NCBI RefSeq assembly: GCF_013359945.1
Contig: NZ_JABWCS010000220.1
Span: forward strand, 186,001-250,000
From: Paenibacillus agri
GTDB taxonomy: Bacteria > Bacillota > Bacilli > Paenibacillales > Paenibacillaceae
Direction: 5' to 3'
Length of the DNA: 64,000 bases
Part shown: piece by piece, positions 45,137 through 54,530 of the stretch
Position numbering within the stretch: the first letter of the stretch is position 1
Layout: the number at the start of each line of letters is the position of its first letter
Program-made: the position numbers and the translations under genes
Notes under the pieces: generated by a model
The model's input: only the letters and a program-made list of their open reading frames with translations
Told to the model about the DNA's origin: nothing
Databases searched by the model: none

Positions 45137-46689
45137 GCTACAGAATCGGAATTGATGTTGGTGGTACGCATACTGATGCGGTCATTATGGATAACAACAG
45201 GCAGTTGGTCAGCAAAATAAAGGTGCCCACAACCGAAGACATCGGGTCAGGTATTAAGCGCGCCATCGCCGGCCTGCTTACACAGAGCGAGTTAGACCCG
45301 CGCGAAATTCAGTTCGCTATGCTGGGAACAACACATTGTACCAACGCTATCGTCGAACGCCGGAATCTGGCCAAAATTGGAGTCGTGAGAATTGGCGCGC
45401 CAGCGAGCCTGGCGATTCCCCCGTTCCTGAACTGGCCGAAGGAACTGCTCGATAAGGTATTCGTCGGCAGCCATATTATCAGTGGGGGCCATGAGTTCGA
45501 CGGACGTAGAATCGCTCCGTTGGATGAGGCTGCACTACGTGAGATGGCCGCTGAATGGAAGGGCAAGGTGGCGGCGGTAGCTATAACCTCTATTTTCTCA
45601 CCGGTAGACTCCGGCGATGAGCAGCGCGCACAAGAGATCTTCCGGGAGATTCTCGGCGATGACATCCATTACTCGCTGTCAAGCGAAATTGGCAGCATCG
45701 GACTGATCGAGCGTGAGAATGCCACGATCTTGAATGCGGCTTTGGTTCATGTGGCGCGCTTGATGGTACGGGGATTCGAGGAGTCGCTGGCTGAGAATGG
45801 CATTCGTGGGGCGAGAATCTTCCTCGGTCAGAATGACGGTACGCTCATGACCTCGGATTACGCGCTCCGCTTCCCGGTGCTGACCATTGCTTCCGGTCCG
45901 ACAAACAGCATCCGAGGTGCAGCCTATCTGACTGATGCCAAGGGGGCGCTGGTGCTAGATGTAGGCGGAACAACGACGGATATCGGTGTGCTAGTTCAGG
46001 GCTTCCCGCGTGAATCGTCTTTGGTCGCTCAGATTGGCGGCGTACGGACGAACTTCCGAATGCCGGATTTGCTGTCCTTTGGGCTTGGCGGTGGAACTCG
46101 GATTCGCGGAGAGGGTGATACCTTGACTGTCGGACCGGACAGTGTGGGTTATCTGTTGCCTGAGAAAGGGCTGGTCTTCGGCGGCACGGATCTCACAGCG
46201 ACTGACATAGCTGTCGCAAAGGGGTTGACTGAACTGGGGGACCGCGGTAAATTGGGCAGCTTGTCTCCGCAACTGGTGGAGTCGGCTTATGCAACGATGA
46301 TTGATCTGGTGGAGGAAGCTATCGACAAGATGAAGACCACATCTGATGATATTCCGGCCATCGTGGTCGGTGGAGGCAGCATTATTCTTCCCGATCAGTT
46401 GACTGGTGTGTCCGAAGTCATTCGCCCGCTCCACTTCGAGGTGGCAAATGCCATTGGTGTGACCATTGCTGAAGTGAGCGGTCAGGTAGAGAAAATCTAT
46501 TCCTTGGAGGAATGGGGACGAGACCAGGCGCTGGAGGAAGCCAAACGTTTGGCTGCCGGTGAAGCGGAAGCGGCAGGCGCAAGTGCTGATTCCGTCGAGA
46601 TTGTTGATATTGAAGAGGTGCCATTGGCTTACTTGCCAGGGAATGCTGTACGTATCCGGGTGAAGGCTGTCGGTCAGCTCACAATATAG
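45133..46689 (+). CDS. Hydantoinase/oxoprolinase-like ATPase, copy 2
   Basis: A 518-aa protein with canonical loops GIDVGGTHTDAV (N-terminus) and LDVGGTTTDIG (near residue 276), FLGQNDGTLM and IVVGGGSIILPD. By family it would use ATP to open a five-membered lactam or hydantoin-like ring. Start overlaps the DUF917 gene. It ends with VRIRVKAVGQLTI, closely matching the end of copy 1 (RFRIRAVGQLKL), which shows common descent. The binding-protein gene follows after 42 bases. Confidence 0.9.
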   Translation: MSYRIGIDVGGTHTDAVIMDNNRQLVSKIKVPTTEDIGSGIKRAIAGLLTQSELDPREIQFAMLGTTHCTNAIVERRNLAKIGVVRIGAPASLAIPPFLNWPKELLDKVFVGSHIISGGHEFDGRRIAPLDEAALREMAAEWKGKVAAVAITSIFSPVDSGDEQRAQEIFREILGDDIHYSLSSEIGSIGLIERENATILNAALVHVARLMVRGFEESLAENGIRGARIFLGQNDGTLMTSDYALRFPVLTIASGPTNSIRGAAYLTDAKGALVLDVGGTTTDIGVLVQGFPRESSLVAQIGGVRTNFRMPDLLSFGLGGGTRIRGEGDTLTVGPDSVGYLLPEKGLVFGGTDLTATDIAVAKGLTELGDRGKLGSLSPQLVESAYATMIDLVEEAIDKMKTTSDDIPAIVVGGGSIILPDQLTGVSEVIRPLHFEVANAIGVTIAEVSGQVEKIYSLEEWGRDQALEEAKRLAAGEAEAAGASADSVEIVDIEEVPLAYLPGNAVRIRVKAVGQLTI

Positions 46690-46731
46690 ATTAGGACTGC
46701 CAATAGGAGATTAGAAAGCGGGGAGAAGAGA

Positions 46732-48363
46732 ATGATGAAGAAGAGATCAAGAAATACGCTGCTGTTGCTGATGCTAAGTGTAATGTTGGTGTTATCAGCC
46801 TGCGGCAGCAAGGGTAATACAACGGCAGCTAACACAGGCAGCAATACTGGAAGCAATACAGGGAGCAACACTTCGAGCGGAAATGCGCCGAAAGGCGGAA
46901 TTGCCGTTTACAGCGTGAACAGCGATGTGATGACCTTCTGGGACCCGAGTGACAGCTTCAGTAATGAGATTATCGCGATGCACAATATGTACGAAACGCT
47001 TTTGCGCTACAATGCGCAAACGAAGACCTTCGACAAGGTGCTGGCTGAAGATTATAGCAAATCGGCGGATGGCCTGACTTGGACTTTCAAGCTGCGCAAA
47101 GGTATTAAATTCCATACGGGAGCAGAACTGAGTGCAGATCTGGTTAAGAAGTCCATTGAGCGAACCATCAAGAGAGGTAAGGGCGCTTCCTACATCTGGG
47201 AATCCGTTAAGGAAATCAACGTAGTCGATCAATACACGGTAGAGTTTAAGCTGAAATATGCCGAAGCACTGGATAACGTGGTTTCTGCGGGCTACTCCGC
47301 CTTTATCTTTGATGCTGACGCGCTGGATAAGAACGGTGAAGATTGGATCAACGAAGGTCATGACGTAGGTTCCGGTCCCTACACTGTTCAGAAGTGGACC
47401 AAGGGCAGCGATCTAGTCCTGACCAGCTATCCTGAATATTGGAAAGGCTGGACGCCTAAAAATTTTGAAAAGGTAGTGTTCAAAACGACGCCGGAAGCCA
47501 ATACCCGCCAGCAGCAGTTGGAAGCAGGCGAAGTCGATATCACTAACCAGCTTACCCCTGAAATGTTGAAATCTCTGGACGGCAAACCTGGAGTTCAAGT
47601 TCTGAAGACAGAGGCGTTCCAGAACCTGACGCTGCAGATGAATACGCTGAAAGCACCATTCAACAATCCGAAGGCGCGTCAGGCGCTGGCCTATGCTCTC
47701 AACTACGACAGCATTGTCAAAGATATTATGGGCGGCATGGCAGAGCAGTCGACTGGTTACCTGCCGAAGGGTCTATGGGGCCAAGATTCGAGTCTGTTCA
47801 AATACTCCTACAATCCGGACAAAGCGAAAGAGCTACTGAAAGAAGCAGGTGTATCCGGAGGGAAACTGTCAATCACGTATTTGTCCGGTGACGAGGCTGA
47901 GCGTCAAGTGGCTGAACTGCTGAAGGTTGAGCTGGCCAAAGTCGGATTGGATCTTGAGATTAAAGGAATGACCTGGGATGCTCAATGGGATCTGGCCAAG
48001 TCTCCGGATGCCAGCCAGCGTCAGGACTTGTTCCTGCTCTACTACTGGTCGGGTTATTCGGATCCTTATGGCTACCTCAGCATTGCCTACAAAACTGAAA
48101 ATCCAATTGTCTATAACCTAGGCTATTACAGCAATCCCAAGTTTGACAGCTTGATTGACCAAGCGCGGAAAAGCGCCGGTTCCAACCGCGACGGAGCAAC
48201 TGCCTTGTACAAGCAAGCCCAAGAAATTCTGATCAATGATGCTCCGGGTATTTCTATTTTTGATCTGAAGTACGGTTATGCTTTGCGTGATAACTTCAAG
48301 GGCTTCAGCAGCAACCCTTATTATGCCAACGTAGTGTTCTTCTACGACACTTACCGGGAATAG
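46732..48363 (+). CDS. Dipeptide/oligopeptide-type ABC transporter substrate-binding lipoprotein
   Basis: A 543-aa family 5 solute-binding protein. The lipobox gives Cys24 (LSACGS). Residues 28-50 are a Asn/Thr/Gly/Ser linker built from 12-bp DNA repeats. Family features include ETLLRYN, AEDYSKSADGLTWTFKLRKG and the VGSGPYTVQKW strand. It is the first of five transport genes; context suggests it binds a hydantoin, lactam or modified peptide rather than ordinary dipeptides, but specificity cannot be read from sequence. Confidence 0.92.
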   Translation: MMKKRSRNTLLLLMLSVMLVLSACGSKGNTTAANTGSNTGSNTGSNTSSGNAPKGGIAVYSVNSDVMTFWDPSDSFSNEIIAMHNMYETLLRYNAQTKTFDKVLAEDYSKSADGLTWTFKLRKGIKFHTGAELSADLVKKSIERTIKRGKGASYIWESVKEINVVDQYTVEFKLKYAEALDNVVSAGYSAFIFDADALDKNGEDWINEGHDVGSGPYTVQKWTKGSDLVLTSYPEYWKGWTPKNFEKVVFKTTPEANTRQQQLEAGEVDITNQLTPEMLKSLDGKPGVQVLKTEAFQNLTLQMNTLKAPFNNPKARQALAYALNYDSIVKDIMGGMAEQSTGYLPKGLWGQDSSLFKYSYNPDKAKELLKEAGVSGGKLSITYLSGDEAERQVAELLKVELAKVGLDLEIKGMTWDAQWDLAKSPDASQRQDLFLLYYWSGYSDPYGYLSIAYKTENPIVYNLGYYSNPKFDSLIDQARKSAGSNRDGATALYKQAQEILINDAPGISIFDLKYGYALRDNFKGFSSNPYYANVVFFYDTYRE

Positions 48364-48367
48364 GCTG

Positions 48368-49393
48368 ATGATCCGCTTTATCATTAAAAGACTCTTGCTG
48401 GGACTCTTTGTCCTGGCAGGAGTCTCCGTGATTACATTTACAGTTGCGCGTGTGGTTCCGTCTGACCCCGCTGCACGTTGGGTGGGGCCGCGCGCGAATG
48501 CGGAGCAGATTGCGGCGGCACGCATCGAGCTTGGTCTCGACAAGCCGCTGCCGCAGCAATACATCACTTATATGAAGGGCTTGTTCACAGGAGACTGGGG
48601 AACCTCGATCCGTACCCACCAGCCGGTGCTGAGAGAGTTATTGTCCTTTCTTCCGTCCAGCTTGGAGCTGATTCTGGCGGGGATGCTAATAGCAGTAGTC
48701 ATCGGCATTCCATTAGGAGTGATATCAGCGGTTAAAAAGGATTCTTGGATTGACCAGCTAACCCGCACTTTCAGTGTTGGGGGTGTATCCATTCCTACCT
48801 TTTGGCTGGGTCTGATCTTACAGTTGGTATTTTTCCGTCAGCTAAGTCTTTTTCCGCTTGGAGAACGGGTAAGCACAAATACTTCGCTGTTGTATCCTAT
48901 TGATAACTGGACTGGATTCTATTTGCTGGATTCCCTGCTCCAGGGCAACTTTGATTTCTTCAAGGATGCAGCGCTGCATCTCGTACTGCCCGCGCTGACC
49001 ATGGCGGCGTATCCCTTGGGACTGGTTATACGCATGATCCGTTCGTCGATGATTGACGTGCTTGGCGAGGAGCATATCCGTGTGCTGAAGGCCTATGGTA
49101 TCCCGGCTTGGCGCAGAGTCTTTGTCTATGGACTTAAAAACGCCCTGGGTCCTACGGCGACCTCGCTGGGTCTGACCTTTGCCTACGCGCTGACCTCCAC
49201 GTTTCTGATCGAAGCGGTGTTCAGCTGGCCAGGTCTCGGCATGTATGCTTCACAGGCGATTTTGGCTAATGATTATCCGGTGACGATGGCGATTACATTT
49301 CTCGTTACCGTGACTTATATTCTGATTAATCTGCTTGTTGATGTTGTAGTTGCTATGCTCGATCCCCGGATTAAGCTGTATCAGAACGCTTAG
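48368..49393 (+). CDS. ABC transporter permease, DppB type
   Basis: A 341-aa inner-membrane permease with the N-terminal signature FIIKRLLLGLFVLAGVSVITF, FTGDWGTSIRT and the EAA loop around LKAYGIPAWRRVFVYGLKNA. Six helices. It starts four bases after the binding-protein stop. It pairs with the DppC-type permease. Confidence 0.94.
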   Translation: MIRFIIKRLLLGLFVLAGVSVITFTVARVVPSDPAARWVGPRANAEQIAAARIELGLDKPLPQQYITYMKGLFTGDWGTSIRTHQPVLRELLSFLPSSLELILAGMLIAVVIGIPLGVISAVKKDSWIDQLTRTFSVGGVSIPTFWLGLILQLVFFRQLSLFPLGERVSTNTSLLYPIDNWTGFYLLDSLLQGNFDFFKDAALHLVLPALTMAAYPLGLVIRMIRSSMIDVLGEEHIRVLKAYGIPAWRRVFVYGLKNALGPTATSLGLTFAYALTSTFLIEAVFSWPGLGMYASQAILANDYPVTMAITFLVTVTYILINLLVDVVVAMLDPRIKLYQNA

Positions 49394-49434
49394 AGCAGCT
49401 ATGCTCCATTACATGATTAGGAGGAAAACGACTG

Positions 49435-50349
49435 ATGAATTCAAACTCGCTGCCGGCGCCGCTTCCTCCGGTGATCGAAGAGACATCTGCAGGACGGGCT
49501 TATAAGCTCAAGGAGTTTATCCTGTTTCTGCGGGTTCACAAGCTAGCGGCTATAGGCCTATCTATTATTGTGATTCTGCTTATTATTGCCGTGATTGGTC
49601 CCCTGATCTCTCCTTATCCTGATGATGCTTACAAAGCAGTTCATCTGGAGAACAAGCTGCTGCCCCCTTCCTGGGCGCATTTATTCGGGACGGATGAATT
49701 GGGACGAGACCTGTTGACACGGACCATTTACGGCACCAGATTGTCTTTTCAAATCGGCATTTCGGTTATTTTATTGTCCATCCTGATCGGGATTCCTTAT
49801 GGTCTGATCTCCGGCTATTTCGGCGGCTGGGTGGACAATGTGATGATGCGGGTCTGTGAAGTGTTTCTGAGCTTTCCGTCGATGCTGCTATCTATTTCGA
49901 TTGTAGCCCTGCTCGGGCCATCGCTTAATAATATGATGCTCTCCATTGCCCTGTCGTGGTGGCCTTGGTTCGCGCGGTTAATGCGCAGTGAGGCGGTAGC
50001 GATCAAAGAACGGGGCTTTGTGGAAGCGGCCAAGTCGATGGGCGTTCATCCGCTCGTCATTATTTTTCGGCATATTTGGCCCAATTCACTTTCTGTCATT
50101 ATCGTGCAGATTTCGATGGCCTTCGGCTCGGTCATCCTGACGGCAGCATCGCTCAGCTTTCTTGGGCTTGGCGCGCAGCCGCCGACACCGGAGTGGGGAC
50201 TGATCATAAGTACAGGCCGAGCTTACTTCTTGACCAATTGGTGGTATGTTACGTTTCCGGGCGTGTTCATTCTGCTGACGGTCATGGCTTTTAATTTTCT
50301 GGGCGACGGGCTACGGGATTATCTCGATCCGAAGACCAGAAACAGCTAG
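49435..50349 (+). CDS. ABC transporter permease, DppC type
   Basis: A 304-aa permease with the N-terminal oppC-type segment, HLFGTDELGRDLLTRTIYGT, and the EAA loop FVEAAKSMGVHPLVIIFRHI. AGGAGG lies upstream of the ATG. It forms the channel with the DppB-type protein. Confidence 0.94.
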   Translation: MNSNSLPAPLPPVIEETSAGRAYKLKEFILFLRVHKLAAIGLSIIVILLIIAVIGPLISPYPDDAYKAVHLENKLLPPSWAHLFGTDELGRDLLTRTIYGTRLSFQIGISVILLSILIGIPYGLISGYFGGWVDNVMMRVCEVFLSFPSMLLSISIVALLGPSLNNMMLSIALSWWPWFARLMRSEAVAIKERGFVEAAKSMGVHPLVIIFRHIWPNSLSVIIVQISMAFGSVILTAASLSFLGLGAQPPTPEWGLIISTGRAYFLTNWWYVTFPGVFILLTVMAFNFLGDGLRDYLDPKTRNS

Positions 50350-50364
50350 AAAAGAGGTGTATCC

Positions 50365-51345
50365 ATGAATGAACTGCTGAGAGTGGAGCAGCTTCGAGTC
50401 CGTATCGAGACCCGGGAGCGTCAAGTTACCGCGCTGGATCTGGACCATATTTCTTTGCAAAAGGGTGAGATGCTCGCACTGGTGGGGGAGACGGGATCGG
50501 GTAAATCCCTGACGGCATCGTCGATCTTGCAGCTTTTCCCAACAGCGGCAGCCCGGATTACTGGAGGCCGGGTGCTGTTTAATGGTACCAACCTGTTGGA
50601 AGCATCACCCAGCGTGATGAATGGCATTCGCGGGAAAGAAATCTCGATGATTTTTCAGGACCCGATGAGCTCGCTGAATCCGGTTTTCCGCATCGGTAAG
50701 GTGATGCTAGAAATTATCCGCAGGTACACGGGTGCTGGAAAAAAACAGGCTAAGCAACTGGCGGAAGAGTCGCTGAAGTTCGTAGGGCTGCCGGACCCAT
50801 CCGGCATCATGCGCCGCTATCCGCACGAGCTTAGCGGCGGACAGCGTCAGCGGGTGGCCATAGCTATGGCGATGGTCTGTAAGCCTAAGCTGTTAATTGC
50901 CGATGAGCCAACCACAGCACTGGATGTGACCATCCAATCGCAAATCCTGTACCTGATCAACAAATTGAAGGAAGAAGAAGGCATGTCGGTGCTCTTCATT
51001 ACCCACAACTTGGGGATTGTCTCGCAGATGGCTGACCGCATCGCTGTGATGTATGCCGGAAGTATCGTGGAGACAGGGCGGACGGATGAAGTTTTCCGGT
51101 TTCCCCGTCATCCGTATACCCGGCTACTGCTTGACGCCATACCGAGACTCCGGGAGCGCCGGGACCGGCTGCCCGTAATCGCTGGCACTGCGGTGCTGAA
51201 GGAGGCGGCAGGCGGACAAGGCTGCAGCTTTGCTGGACGCTGCCCACGGGCGACTAAGCGCTGCACGGCGGAGAAGCCCCAGCTTAGGGCTGTGGTCTCC
51301 AGCCATGAGATAGCTTGCTTTCATCCTTGGGAAGAGGAGCGGTGA
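50365..51345 (+). CDS. ABC transporter ATPase, DppD type
   Basis: A 326-aa ATPase with Walker A GETGSGKS, signature LSGGQRQRVAIAMA, Walker B LLIADEPTTALD and the C-terminal oligopeptide-transporter domain with a cysteine cluster (GCSFAGRCPRATKRC). The four-cysteine region may bind an Fe-S cluster, as in the family. It works with the DppF-type ATPase. Confidence 0.94.
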   Translation: MNELLRVEQLRVRIETRERQVTALDLDHISLQKGEMLALVGETGSGKSLTASSILQLFPTAAARITGGRVLFNGTNLLEASPSVMNGIRGKEISMIFQDPMSSLNPVFRIGKVMLEIIRRYTGAGKKQAKQLAEESLKFVGLPDPSGIMRRYPHELSGGQRQRVAIAMAMVCKPKLLIADEPTTALDVTIQSQILYLINKLKEEEGMSVLFITHNLGIVSQMADRIAVMYAGSIVETGRTDEVFRFPRHPYTRLLLDAIPRLRERRDRLPVIAGTAVLKEAAGGQGCSFAGRCPRATKRCTAEKPQLRAVVSSHEIACFHPWEEER

Positions 51346-51352
51346 AGAGACA

Positions 51353-52312
51353 ATGACAGAAGTTCTAGTCGAAATCGATAACCTAAGTAAATATTTCACT
51401 GTACGCTCCGGCTGGTTCGGTGCCAGTAAGACACTGCATGCCGTGGACAACGTCAGTCTTAGCCTGCATAAGGGGGAGTGCTTTGGTCTCGTTGGGGAAT
51501 CCGGCTGCGGCAAGAGCACGCTGTCACGGACGCTGCTCCAACTGTATGCGCCCACCTCGGGAACAGTCCGGATTGCAGGCTCGGATATCTCGTCCGTCAC
51601 GCGGCGGGTGCGGCGCCGGAATACCCGGAACGTACAGATGGTGTTTCAGGATTCCTATTGGTCGATGAATCCGAAGCTGCGGGTCGGGGATGTCGTGGGC
51701 GAGCCGCTGCGGACACATACGAAGCTGTCGGCTGCCGAGCGTAACCGGAAAGTTGCTATTCTGCTGGAGCAGGTGGGTCTGCCCGCCGACTTTGCCCGCC
51801 GGTTCCCGAGCCAGCTCAGTGGAGGGCAGCGGCAGCGCATCGGAATTGCCAGAGCCATTGCCTTGCAGCCGGAGCTGCTCATCCTGGATGAGCCGACCTC
51901 CGCGCTGGATATGTCCGTTCAGGCGCAGATTCTGAATCTGCTCAAGGATTTGCAGGAGGAGCAGCAGCTCACGTATCTGTTCGTGTCGCATGACCTCAGC
52001 GTGGTGCGGCATATGTGCACCCGTATGGCGGTTATGTATTTAGGACAGATCGTGGAGACCGGGACAACCGAGCAGATTTTTGCCCATCCGCTCCATCCCT
52101 ATACACGTATGCTAATGCAAGCAGTCCCTGATATTGAGGGGAATGCGGAGCTGACATTCTATGACGGAGAGATGCCTAAAGCGATCGATCCTCCGGTCGG
52201 CTGTCGCTTCGCCTCGCGCTGTCCGCATGTAACTGAGAAATGTACCCAGGAGAATCAGAGCCTGCGGGAATTGGACGGAGACCGATCCGTCCGCTGCCAT
52301 CTGGCCATGTAG
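51353..52312 (+). CDS. ABC transporter ATPase, DppF type
   Basis: A 319-aa ATPase with Walker A GESGCGKST, signature LSGGQRQRIGIARA, Walker B LLILDEPTSALD and the C-terminal GCRFASRCPHVTEKC cysteine cluster. GAGGAGCGG lies before the ATG at 51353. It ends the transport genes and is followed by a perfect hairpin. Confidence 0.94.
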   Translation: MTEVLVEIDNLSKYFTVRSGWFGASKTLHAVDNVSLSLHKGECFGLVGESGCGKSTLSRTLLQLYAPTSGTVRIAGSDISSVTRRVRRRNTRNVQMVFQDSYWSMNPKLRVGDVVGEPLRTHTKLSAAERNRKVAILLEQVGLPADFARRFPSQLSGGQRQRIGIARAIALQPELLILDEPTSALDMSVQAQILNLLKDLQEEQQLTYLFVSHDLSVVRHMCTRMAVMYLGQIVETGTTEQIFAHPLHPYTRMLMQAVPDIEGNAELTFYDGEMPKAIDPPVGCRFASRCPHVTEKCTQENQSLRELDGDRSVRCHLAM

Positions 52313-52389
52313 ACGTGCACGTCCAATTCTGCGGGCACTAGATAGAATAGGCATCCGTGGCAGTGAAAAGGCAGTCCCGCAAGTGAGAG

Positions 52390-52440
52390 AGCACCCTGCA
52401 GGTCATTGCCGTCAAGTAGGCCCTGCAGGGTGCTTATTGT
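52390..52440 (+). terminator. 13-bp hairpin between transporter and hyuA-type gene
   Basis: AGCACCCTGCAGG (52390-52402) and CCTGCAGGGTGCT (52422-52434) pair perfectly and are followed by TATTGTTTGT. It may partly terminate or stabilise the upstream message, giving separate control of the last two genes. Confidence 0.6.
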
Positions 52441-52478
52441 TTGTGTTCAGAAATCTTATGATTCGAGGAGGGGAAACG

Positions 52479-54530
52479 ATGCGTATTGCCACAGATATCG
52501 GAGGTACCTTTACCGATCTGGTCTATGTGAATGATGCTGGTGAGATCGGTGTCGCGAAGAGTGACACCACCCCCGGCCAATTTGAGCAGGGGGTGCTCGA
52601 CGTCATTCGGCGGAGCGGTGTGAACCCATATCATATTGACGATTTTATTCATGGTACTACCGTAATCATTAATGCGCTGACCGAGCGCAAAGGGGCGAAG
52701 ACCGGACTGATTACAACCAAAGGCTTCCGCGATGTGCTGGAGATCGCCCGCGGCAACCGTCCTGATCTGTTCAACGTGCGCTACTTGAAGCCCGCTCCGT
52801 TCGTGCCGAGACATCTTCGGCTGGAGGTGAGCGAGCGTCTGGATTATACAGGTGTTGTCGTATCTCCGCTGGCTTCAGCGGAATTGAAGGCTGCTGTGCA
52901 GCGGCTAAAGGCTGAGGGAGTAGAGGCTGTAGCGATTTCTTTCCTGCATGCCTACACCAATCCTGCCCACGAGCAGGAGGCGCTCCAGTTGATTGCCGAA
53001 TGGTGGCCTGAGGTCCAAATTACGGCTTCGCATGAGATTTCTCAGGAGTGGCGCGAATATGAGCGCACCAACACTGCTGTGCTGAACTCCTATGTAAAGC
53101 CAACCGCAGCCGCTTACATTGACCATATGGAGCAGCGGCTAACGGCGGAGGGTGTGAATGGGCGCAGGTATGTGATGCAGTCCAATGCGGGAATGACCTC
53201 GTTCAGACAGGCGAAGCTGACTCCGATCCAGATGGTTGAGTCAGGTCCGGTAGCGGGGATTTTTGGTGCAGCGATCCTGGGGAAATGGATTGGCGAGGAG
53301 AACATTATCGCTTTTGACATCGGAGGAACGACTGCGAAGTGCTCGCTGATCGACAAGGGTGAAGTGAAGGTGACTACGGATTATAAAATTGAGCAGAACG
53401 AGCGCAATGCCGGCTACCCGGTCAAGGTTCCTGTGGTCGATATTGTAGAGATCGGGACTGGCGGAGGCTCGATTGCCTGGATCGATGAAGGGGGCTCGCT
53501 GCGCGTAGGACCTAAGTCGGCTGGGGCGTTGCCAGGTCCGGTAGCTTACGGCCGTGGGGGTCAAGCGCCGACCACGACGGATGCCAACCTGTTGACCGGG
53601 CGCTTATCGCTGGACAACTTCGCTTCTCCTGCCAGTATGGAGACAGTGCGGCAAGCAATCGAAGAACAGATTGCCACACCCTTCGGCCTCTCTGCTGATG
53701 AGGCTGCGCTGGGGATTCTTCGGATTGCCAATTCGAATATGCTGAATGCACTCAAGCTAGTATCGGTACGCAGAGGCTATGATCCGCGTGATTTCACCCT
53801 GATCGCCTTCGGTGGCGGCGGACCGCTGCATGCGGCGGCGCTGGCCAGGGAGCTCGGTGTGCGCAAGGTGGTCGTGCCTTTTGCCTCGTCCGTATTTTCG
53901 GCTTGGGGAATGCTCATGACCGACCTGCGGAAGGACCATATCCAGACGTATATTCGGCGCATTGAGCGTCTGGATCTTGCGGAATTGAACGGGATATTGG
54001 CGCAAATTCAGGAATCGGGTCTCCAGGCTTATCTTGATGAAGGCTTGCGCCGCGAGGACATTGCCTGGGTACGTTATGCAGATATGCGTTATCTGGGTCA
54101 GGAACATACCGTGAAGGTAATCATGCCTGAAGAAGATTTGACCGCAGCACTGCTGGCGGAGCTGAGCAGCCAATTCCACGAGATCCATGAGCGGGAGTAT
54201 ACTTTCCGCCTGGAGGGGGTACCTGTTGAGATAGTGAATCTGCATGTCAGTATCATTGGTTCTGTGCGCAAGCCTGCACCGAAGCCGCTGGCGGGACATG
54301 GCTCTGATGCTTCTGATGCGCATACAGGAACCCGCCCAGTGCTTTTCGATGAGGCTAATTGGCTGAATACTCCGGTCTATAACCGAAATAAACTTCAGCC
54401 GGGGAATGAGATCGAAGGGCCTGCCATTGTGGAGGAGCCTTCTTCATCGGTTGTCGTGTACCCGGGGCAGCGGCTCGCTATGGACGGCTACGGAAATTTG
54501 ATCATTGAGACGGAGGTGCATAGCAGATGA
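52479..54530 (+). CDS. Hydantoinase/oxoprolinase subunit A (HyuA type)
   Basis: A 683-aa protein; the ATG at 52479 follows GAGGAGGGG and gives the usual MRIATDIGGTFTDLVY start. Both ASKHA loops are seen: DIGGTFTD and FDIGGTTAKC (near residue 282), plus the HyuA C-terminal region. With HyuB it would catalyse ATP-dependent opening of a hydantoin, N-methylhydantoin or 5-oxoproline ring. It overlaps hyuB by ATGA, so the two are translationally coupled. It is longer than the two short paralogues upstream. Confidence 0.92.
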   Translation: MRIATDIGGTFTDLVYVNDAGEIGVAKSDTTPGQFEQGVLDVIRRSGVNPYHIDDFIHGTTVIINALTERKGAKTGLITTKGFRDVLEIARGNRPDLFNVRYLKPAPFVPRHLRLEVSERLDYTGVVVSPLASAELKAAVQRLKAEGVEAVAISFLHAYTNPAHEQEALQLIAEWWPEVQITASHEISQEWREYERTNTAVLNSYVKPTAAAYIDHMEQRLTAEGVNGRRYVMQSNAGMTSFRQAKLTPIQMVESGPVAGIFGAAILGKWIGEENIIAFDIGGTTAKCSLIDKGEVKVTTDYKIEQNERNAGYPVKVPVVDIVEIGTGGGSIAWIDEGGSLRVGPKSAGALPGPVAYGRGGQAPTTTDANLLTGRLSLDNFASPASMETVRQAIEEQIATPFGLSADEAALGILRIANSNMLNALKLVSVRRGYDPRDFTLIAFGGGGPLHAAALARELGVRKVVVPFASSVFSAWGMLMTDLRKDHIQTYIRRIERLDLAELNGILAQIQESGLQAYLDEGLRREDIAWVRYADMRYLGQEHTVKVIMPEEDLTAALLAELSSQFHEIHEREYTFRLEGVPVEIVNLHVSIIGSVRKPAPKPLAGHGSDASDAHTGTRPVLFDEANWLNTPVYNRNKLQPGNEIEGPAIVEEPSSSVVVYPGQRLAMDGYGNLIIETEVHSR

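Noticed and set aside
52383..52478. Upstream extension of the HyuA-type protein
   Set aside because: It starts inside the hairpin; the ATG at 52479 has a strong ribosome site and gives the family N-terminus.
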